Positions 57,069 to 64,000 of a stretch of 64,000 bases of DNA are shown here, piece by piece. The notes under the pieces were generated by a model, which searched no databases, was not told where the DNA came from, and saw nothing but the letters and a program-made list of their open reading frames with translations. A program made the position numbers and the translations under genes. Origin of the DNA: Gemmatimonadota bacterium (GTDB lineage: Bacteria > Gemmatimonadota > Gemmatimonadetes > Longimicrobiales > Gaopeijiaceae); assembly GCA_028874905.1 (NCBI GenBank), contig JAPPGZ010000045.1, positions 1-64,000 on the forward strand. Direction: 5' to 3'. How positions within the stretch are numbered: the stretch's first letter is position 1; each line of letters begins with the position of its first letter.

Positions 57069-58277
57069 TCAGCGCTCCAGCTCCGACCGGGAGGGGGCTG
57101 TCGCCGCGAACACGGTGCGGTAGTGCCTGCGCATACGTGAGGTCAGTGCGACCTGTCTGCGGCCCATGACCCTTGCGGCCGTGTCGATGAACCGTTCGAT
57201 ATCGTGCTCGGCCCACGCGCCTGCGGCTCCCCAGGAAAACGGCGGTATCCAGCCGGACACGAGGTCGCCTCCGGACATGCTGGTTCCGGCTCCGATGAGT
57301 GTTCCCGTATTGATGAGCGTGCCTATCCCTGTACGAACGTGATCCCCCACCAGACACCCGGCCTTTGTCAGGCCCGTGTCGATCGTTTGGCTGCCGACAT
57401 CGGCCCTTACGGTGCGATAGGTGTTCTTGAGGTCGGAGTTGGTGGTCATCGCGCCCAGGTTCACCCAACGCCCCACGAGCGAATGGCCCACGTATCCCTC
57501 GTGCGCCTTGTTGGAGAAACCGAGCATGACGGTGGTCCTGACCTCACCGTGGACCCTGCACGCCGGTCCTATGCTTGTGTGCGCAACGATCCCTCCCAGC
57601 AGGACCGAGCCCGTCCCCAGATACGCGGGTCCGACGACGCGGCAGGGCGCCTGCACACGGGCACCGGCATCCACGATTACCGGCCCGCCGGTCGTGTCCA
57701 GGACTACGCCGGGTTCGACTTCCGAATCGGTGGACACGGCGACGCGCCCGATGCCGAGCCGGTGCACGCCCGACGGGACTCCCCGTTCCGGGAAACGGTG
57801 GGCATCGGCAATGACGCGCCCGGGGTTGGACGCTATCAATTCCCACACGGAGCCGAGCACCGTGCCTCTGACCCGGGATCGGGGCCAACTCGGCCACAGG
57901 CCGGCCAGCGCGGCGACGGGGAAGGGTTCGCCATCGGGCAGCCAGGCGCCGACGGGGCCGGCCTGGCCGAGAAGGACCGTCGGCTCCTCGAAGTCCAGGG
58001 CGATCTGATCGTCGGGGACGAACCTGCTCGACAGGTAGACCCGTTCGCCGCAAGGCTCCTCGGCTGTGGTGATCGTACACGGGGGTGTGTCCGGCTCCTC
58101 GAAATGGCGCAGCGACGTACTGGCGACGTGGGCTTCGCACACGAGCCCCAGGCACGCCTCCGCGCGTTCACGCAACGTCGCTGTTCCGAAAAGGAGTTCG
58201 CCGATCGGGCGGGTCGCGGCAAACGGCTGCCATTCACGAGCGACGGCGTCGTCGTAGAGAAGGAGGCGCGGGGACAT
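57069..58277 (-). CDS. GlmU-like sugar nucleotidyltransferase family protein
   Basis: The 402-residue protein has an N-terminal domain with FAATRPIGELLFGTATLRER, typical of a GlmU-like family in Bacteroidota and relatives. A left-handed beta-helix of hexapeptide repeats follows (about residues 170-340: VEPGVVLDT, IVDAGARVQAP, GIGTLINTGT). It probably transfers a nucleotide or acyl group in sugar-nucleotide synthesis. The N-terminal loop lacks the canonical GxGTRM motif, so activity is inferred from the family only. Its ATG overlaps the manC stop by one base. Confidence 0.8.
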   Translation of the reverse strand: MSPRLLLYDDAVAREWQPFAATRPIGELLFGTATLRERAEACLGLVCEAHVASTSLRHFEEPDTPPCTITTAEEPCGERVYLSSRFVPDDQIALDFEEPTVLLGQAGPVGAWLPDGEPFPVAALAGLWPSWPRSRVRGTVLGSVWELIASNPGRVIADAHRFPERGVPSGVHRLGIGRVAVSTDSEVEPGVVLDTTGGPVIVDAGARVQAPCRVVGPAYLGTGSVLLGGIVAHTSIGPACRVHGEVRTTVMLGFSNKAHEGYVGHSLVGRWVNLGAMTTNSDLKNTYRTVRADVGSQTIDTGLTKAGCLVGDHVRTGIGTLINTGTLIGAGTSMSGGDLVSGWIPPFSWGAAGAWAEHDIERFIDTAARVMGRRQVALTSRMRRHYRTVFAATAPSRSELER

Positions 58278-59362
58278 TACGGTGAATCCGGCCCGGCACC
58301 CCCGTCGTCGCCCGCATTCCCGAATCGTGTCGGCAAGTCCTTCAGGTGCTCTTTCAAGCGGACCAGTTCGGACCTGGGCATCACCAGCGTGATGTCACCC
58401 GTTCGCACCACGAGCATATCGTGCGCGCCGAACACCACCACCCGGCCCGAGTCGGCGAACGCGATGTTGCGTTCACCGCCCGCAACGTACGCCTCACCCA
58501 CGCAGACATTGCCGTCGGCGTCCGGTACATTGCGGCGAGCAAGCGACTCCCAGCCGCCGATGTCGTCCCAATCGAAGGCGGCGTCGATCGCGGCGACCCT
58601 CGCGCTGCGCTCCAGAATTGCCTCGTCCACGCTGATAGTCTGAGCCTGATCGAAAAACGTGGCGACGTCACCGTGTTCGAGTGCGGGCAGGGCCCGGGCG
58701 AGCTCGGGCGCGTGTCTCCTGAGCTCGGCAAGGAAGAATGCCGCCTTCCACACGAAGATGCCGGAGTTCCAGCGATAGCCGTCCGCGACGTATCGGGCCG
58801 CTTCTTCGGGACCGGGCTTTTCGACAAAGGCGGCCACCCGGTAGGCACCATGCCTCGCGGGCGTGCTCAACGGCTCACCGGGCCTGATGTAGCCATAGCC
58901 GGTTTCGGGACGGTCCGGCGGGACCGCCACGGTGATCAGGACGTCTTCGCTGTGCGCGATGGCGGCGGCGGCCACAAGAATGTCCCGGAAGCGGCTCGCC
59001 GGCGATATCAAGTGGTCGGAATGAAGGGATATCATGACGCCGGCAGGATCGGAACGCGCGATCTCCCATGCGGCCCAGGCAAGCGCCGGCCCCGTTCCCC
59101 GTGCCCGCGTCTCGATGAGGATGGCTTCGTCGCCGAGGCCGGTGGCGCGACGGATCGGTTCCGCGAGGTGCGCGCCTGTCAGCACCCGAATGTTGCCGGG
59201 CGGCACGAACCCGCGCACACGCTCGATGGTGTCGGCGACAAGGGGCCGCGACCCAACCAGGTTCAAGAGCTGTTTGGGCCGGCGTGAGGTGCTGAGAGGC
59301 CAGAACCGTGTGCCGGCACCGCCGGCCAGGACGGTTACCCAGACGGAGGTGTTCGAGGTCAC
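58277..59362 (-). CDS. manC: Mannose-1-phosphate guanylyltransferase
   Basis: The enzyme makes GDP-mannose from mannose-1-phosphate and GTP. The 361-residue protein has VLAGGAGTRFWPLSTSRRPK with the nucleotide loop, LHSDHLI, PETGYGYIRPGEPL, FVEKPGPEEAARYV and WNSGIFVWKA, all family motifs. The isomerase domain of bifunctional enzymes is absent. With the phosphomannomutase at 21638 it could supply GDP-mannose for surface glycans. Confidence 0.94.
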   Translation of the reverse strand: MTSNTSVWVTVLAGGAGTRFWPLSTSRRPKQLLNLVGSRPLVADTIERVRGFVPPGNIRVLTGAHLAEPIRRATGLGDEAILIETRARGTGPALAWAAWEIARSDPAGVMISLHSDHLISPASRFRDILVAAAAIAHSEDVLITVAVPPDRPETGYGYIRPGEPLSTPARHGAYRVAAFVEKPGPEEAARYVADGYRWNSGIFVWKAAFFLAELRRHAPELARALPALEHGDVATFFDQAQTISVDEAILERSARVAAIDAAFDWDDIGGWESLARRNVPDADGNVCVGEAYVAGGERNIAFADSGRVVVFGAHDMLVVRTGDITLVMPRSELVRLKEHLKDLPTRFGNAGDDGGAGPDSP

Positions 59363-59487
59363 GTCATCCTTCAGGCAACAGGGCCGGGAGCCTCCCGTGT
59401 TCGGGAGCCATGCAGAGCGCTCGCCGAGGGCCGCCGAACCTAGTGCCGCGACCGTACGAAGTCAACGAACCGGCGCGCGCATCGGAG

Positions 59488-59515
59488 TTGACTCCGGAAC
59501 CTCGCCGGGTAGAAT
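59488..59515 (+). promoter_or_regulatory. Sigma-70 promoter, probably giving a leaderless mRNA
   Basis: TTGACT (59488-59493) and TAGAAT (59510-59515) match five of six consensus bases each, with a 16-base spacer. The ATG of the next gene begins 7 bases after the -10 box, where transcription is expected to start. No Shine-Dalgarno sequence precedes it. Leaderless translation is therefore likely. Confidence 0.6.
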
Positions 59516-59521
59516 TCACGC

Positions 59522-60079
59522 ATGAGGATGCGCAATCTCGGTCTCGTGGTGCTCGGTGCCGCCGGTGTTCTCGTGGCGTGCGACGACAACCCCTTTCTGA
59601 TTCGCTGGGAAGAGGATCCGGACACGGTGCGGCTTTACGCACTGTCCCTCCCGGAGCCCAATCTGGTCTCCGGCTTCGATTTCCATCTGCGGCGCGCTGT
59701 ACGGATCGAGGCACCGACGACCGGAGACAATTGGGACATAGCGGTGGACAGGCACGAGGGTGCGCTGGTGTGGCTGCCGGCGGCTGCGTTGGGGATTCCG
59801 TCCGAAGCGGCGCTTGCGGTTATGGAGGGCGAGACCTTCGCTTCGGCGATCGAAGCTCCGGAAGACACCGCCCGCTACGTGTCGGATGTTCCCGTGCCGA
59901 TCGTCCCCGGGCGGATCTACGCGATCCGCACGAGGCGGCACCGGGGCACCTTCGGCACGATCTGCAACTACTACGGCAAGATCGAGCCGCTCAGCACCGA
60001 CGTCGCCGCCGGAACGGTGCGGTTCCAGTTCGACATGAGCCGCATTTGCAACAGCCGCGACCTGATTCCTCCCGACTAG
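59522..60079 (+). CDS. Lipoprotein of unknown function
   Basis: The 185-residue protein has a clear lipoprotein signal (MRMRNLGLVVLGAAG, then LVAC with Cys20). The mature part has no motif I recognise. It looks all-beta (VRIEAPTTGDNWDIAV, PVPIVPGRIYAIRTRRH), with two further cysteines in TICNYY and RICNSR that could pair. The gene has its own promoter and is divergent from manC. It precedes serS by 33 bases. Confidence 0.82.
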   Translation: MRMRNLGLVVLGAAGVLVACDDNPFLIRWEEDPDTVRLYALSLPEPNLVSGFDFHLRRAVRIEAPTTGDNWDIAVDRHEGALVWLPAAALGIPSEAALAVMEGETFASAIEAPEDTARYVSDVPVPIVPGRIYAIRTRRHRGTFGTICNYYGKIEPLSTDVAAGTVRFQFDMSRICNSRDLIPPD

Positions 60080-60112
60080 TGCCGCGTCCCAGGTGAGCGA
60101 ATAGCGACTGCG

Positions 60113-61396
60113 ATGCTGGACATCAGGCGACTGCGCCGCGATCCCGAAGGCGTGACCACCGCGCTCGCTCGCCGGGGTCTGGCCGATGCGTCCGAATCGG
60201 TCGATGTACTCCTTGAACGCGACCGGGCGCGACGCGAGGCGCTGGGAGAGGTCAACGACCTCAAGTCCCTGCGAAACCGGGTCTCGAAGCGCATAGGCGA
60301 GGCCAGGCGCGAGGGCCGCGATGCGTCTGACGAGATTGCGCGAATGCGCGAGGTCGGAGCGCGTATCGGCGAGCTGGATGCGGTGGTGGCCGAGGCCGAC
60401 GACTGGATCGCCGACGCCCTGGCGGTCATTCCGAATCTTCCGGATGCCAGGGTGCCCGAGGGCGGCGTGGAATGCAACCGGATCGTGCGGAGTTGGGGCG
60501 AACCGGCAAGGCTCCCCTTCGGTGCGAAGCCGCATTGGGAGTTGGGCTCCTCGCTGGGGATCCTGGATCTCGCCGGCGGGGGCAGGGTCTCGGGATCGGG
60601 CTTCTACGTCCTGCAGGACCGCGGGGCTACTTTGCAGCGACGCCTGATCGACTGGATGATCGAACTGCATGCGGGGGAGCACGGATACCGTGAGCTGCGG
60701 GTCCCCTATCTGGTCAAGCGGGAGGCCATGACGGGAACGGGCCAGCTTCCGAAGTTCGCCGAAGAGTCGTATGTAACACGGCGCGACGGTCTGTGGCTGA
60801 TCCCCACCGCGGAGGTTCCGGTAACCAACCTCCACCGCGGCGAGATCCTCCGTGGTGATTCACTGCCGCGGAAGTACGTGGCGTATTCACCCTGCTTCCG
60901 GAGGGAGGCGGGAGCGGCGGGGAAGGACACCAGGGGAATGCTGAGAGTCCACCAGTTCGACAAGGTCGAGCTGGTTCGCTTCGAGACGCCTCAAGCGGGA
61001 CCGGCGGCGCTTGAAGAGCTCACCGGGGAAGCCGCCAGAGTGCTGGAACTCCTGGGCCTGTCGTACAGGGTCGTGCTGCTCGCTGCCGGAGATCTGGGGT
61101 TCTCGGCTTCCCTCACCTATGACCTCGAGGTTTGGGCACCCGGGGTCGGTCAATGGCTGGAGGTTTCTAGTTGCTCTACCTTCAGCGACTTCCAGGCCCG
61201 CCGTGCGAACATCAGGTTTCGACGGGCTCAGGGCGCGAGAACGGAATTCGTACATACCCTCAACGGTTCGGCGCTGGCGTTGCCGCGGCTGATGGTCGCG
61301 CTGCTCGAGACCTACCAGCAGCCGGACGGGTCGGTCCTTCTCCCGGAGGTGCTCGCTCCGGTAGTCGGATTCATGGAGATCCGACCCGGGGCGTAG
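60113..61396 (+). CDS. serS: Seryl-tRNA synthetase
   Basis: The enzyme charges tRNA-Ser. The 427-residue class II synthetase has an N-terminal coiled coil (about residues 25-105). The motif 2 region SPCFRREAGAAGKDTRGMLR follows. Motif 3 is GSALALPRLMVALLETYQ, where most enzymes have a Gly-rich variant of the same motif. Its length fits the bacterial type. Confidence 0.97.
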   Translation: MLDIRRLRRDPEGVTTALARRGLADASESVDVLLERDRARREALGEVNDLKSLRNRVSKRIGEARREGRDASDEIARMREVGARIGELDAVVAEADDWIADALAVIPNLPDARVPEGGVECNRIVRSWGEPARLPFGAKPHWELGSSLGILDLAGGGRVSGSGFYVLQDRGATLQRRLIDWMIELHAGEHGYRELRVPYLVKREAMTGTGQLPKFAEESYVTRRDGLWLIPTAEVPVTNLHRGEILRGDSLPRKYVAYSPCFRREAGAAGKDTRGMLRVHQFDKVELVRFETPQAGPAALEELTGEAARVLELLGLSYRVVLLAAGDLGFSASLTYDLEVWAPGVGQWLEVSSCSTFSDFQARRANIRFRRAQGARTEFVHTLNGSALALPRLMVALLETYQQPDGSVLLPEVLAPVVGFMEIRPGA

Positions 61397-61435
61397 TGCC
61401 GACGGACCGGTGTCGGTCACGGGGACAGGTATCGG

Positions 61436-62709
61436 ATGATCAGGCGAATAGGAATTGCCAGGGGCACCGCCGGAGCCAGGGCGCGAACCTGGCCGATTGC
61501 GCTGGCTGTCCTCTTCCTCGCGCTGCTGGTCTGGTACCTGGTATACACCGCGGAGATCGTGCGTTCCCGCCAGGCCGACGCGGAGACCTTCACGCGAATC
61601 TACGCCGAGGTGCAACGGGGTTTGACGAGCCAGGAGACGGGGGCGGAGTTGACGGCTCTCACCAATCTTCAACGCGAACTCGTTGCACTCGGCGTCCCTT
61701 TCGTCGTTACCTCCGAGCCGGGCCGCCAGTACAATACCTCGGCCAACCTGCCGTTCGAGATAGCGGACCCACCCACCGCCGACGAGTTGGAGCGCATACT
61801 CCGCTACGCCGACGAGCTCGATGCCCGCAACCCCCCGGTGGGTGACCCGACGAGCCAGCTGGTCCACTACGGCATCACACCCGAAGCCGCCCGGCTCCAG
61901 TTGATGCCGTTCCTGTGGGCGTCGGGCCTGCTGCTCACGGTCCTGCTGGCTATCACCGTCTTCCGGTACCAGCGTCGCGCTGCCGCCGAACAGGCGTGGA
62001 CGGCCATGGCCCGCGAGCTTGCACACCAGTTGGGTACGCCGATCAGCTCGCTGCAGGGATGGGTGGAGGTACTGGGGCTGTCCCCGACCGAGCGCCCGGG
62101 CGACATGCACCGGCTCGAGATCGCCACGGCCATCGGCGAAGATCTGGTGCGCCTGGAGCGGGTCAGCCGGCGCTTTGAACTCATCGGCAGGGATCCGGAG
62201 TTGCGACGTGTCTCCCTCCGGGATGTGATCGCGGAGTTGCGCGCCTACATGGAGGCGCGGCTGCCTCGCCTTGGGCCCGGCGTGGCGTTGCATGTCCAGG
62301 TTCCGGACGACCTGCCGGACATTCTCGGACACGAGGTTCTCCTCGCGTGGGCCCTGGAGAACGTCGTAAAGAACGCCCTGGATGCAATGGCGGGCACGGG
62401 GGGCTCGATCACCCTGTCCGCCCGGCCCGCCGAAGAGGGGTGGGTCATACTCCAGATCAGAGACACGGGCCCGGGCGTGCCTTTCGAGATCCGTGATCGG
62501 TTGTTCGACCCGGGAGTGACCACCAAGTCAGGTGGTTGGGGCGTCGGATTGACCCTGACGCGACGAATCGTCGAAGGCGTGCACCATGGCAAGCTCGAGC
62601 TTCTGGATCGTGGCGAACGTGGCGTCACGTTTCAGGCGCGGCTGCCGCGAGCGCCCGAGACGCGCGCTCCCCGCGGTCGCGGTGGGGGTGCGCCACGGCG
62701 GGGCGGCCC

Positions 62710-62713
<4 letters not shown>
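61436..62713 (+). CDS. Membrane sensor histidine kinase
   Basis: The 425-residue kinase has a first helix (WPIALAVLFLALLVWYLVYT), an extracytoplasmic sensor of about 120 residues and a second helix (ASGLLLTVLLAITVF). There is no obvious HAMP domain. The catalytic core has the H-box ELAHQLGTPISSLQGW, N-box ENVVKNALDAM, G1 DTGPGVPFEI and G2 GWGVGLTLTRRIV. The H-box HQLGTP differs from the common HEIRTP. No response regulator is adjacent. The stop overlaps the helicase GTG (GTGA). Confidence 0.9.

Positions 62714-64000
<1,287 letters not shown>

Overview
The window is GC-rich, gene-dense bacterial chromosome with short intergenic gaps and many start/stop overlaps (ATGA, GTGA, TTGA). Outer-membrane components (a TolC-type protein, several lipoproteins), a 14-gene nuo operon with a compact NuoG, a BshB1-like deacetylase and the protein style throughout suggest a Gram-negative of the Gemmatimonadota type. 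That placement is inferred from gene content and not from a marker search. I see no tRNA, rRNA, CRISPR array, insertion sequence or prophage.

Layout. 0.1-6.7 kb: carA, an HU/IHF-like protein, a molybdopterin cluster (moaD-moaE-moaA), malate dehydrogenase, two exported proteins and dcd. 6.7-21.6 kb: a sigma-70-like promoter with a Rex-like operator, then nuoA to nuoN in order, and a phosphomannomutase/phosphoglucomutase. 23.2-25.9 kb: an unusual accessory locus with a six-bladed-propeller lipoprotein, a thioredoxin-like lipoprotein, three tandem small secreted four-cysteine peptides, and hairpins around and between the peptide genes. 26.0-32.9 kb (minus strand): a tripartite efflux operon (TolC-type protein, adaptor, two MacB/FtsX permeases, no ATPase) ending in a bshB1-like gene. 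33.0-39.1 kb: a very large NtrY-like histidine kinase, an RsbRD-like protein and an aromatic-amino-acid-decarboxylase-like enzyme. 39.2-42.0 kb (minus): three-gene proton-translocating transhydrogenase. 42.2-48.1 kb: comM, a cysteine-desulfurase-like enzyme, thpR, an NtrC-type activator and a sigma-70 factor. 48.1-56.2 kb: the conserved housekeeping run rplM-rpsI-rpsB-tsf-pyrH-frr-uppS-cdsA-dxr-rseP. 56.2-64 kb: an MBL hydrolase, two nucleotide-sugar enzymes, a probably leaderless lipoprotein gene, serS, a histidine kinase and the start of a UvrD/PcrA helicase cut by the window edge.

How it fits together. Energy metabolism dominates: malate dehydrogenase, complex I and transhydrogenase all handle NADH/NADPH, and the nuo promoter carries a near-consensus site for the NADH-sensing repressor Rex. 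The phosphomannomutase and ManC can make GDP-mannose-type precursors. UppS, CdsA, Dxr and RseP serve isoprenoid, lipid and envelope functions.

The most novel-looking part is the 23.2-25.9 kb locus. Three divergent copies of a small exported peptide, each with a C-x3/4-C-x4/6-CC core near the C terminus, lie behind two lipoproteins, one of which has a CxxC thioredoxin-like site. I do not recognise the peptides as a named family.
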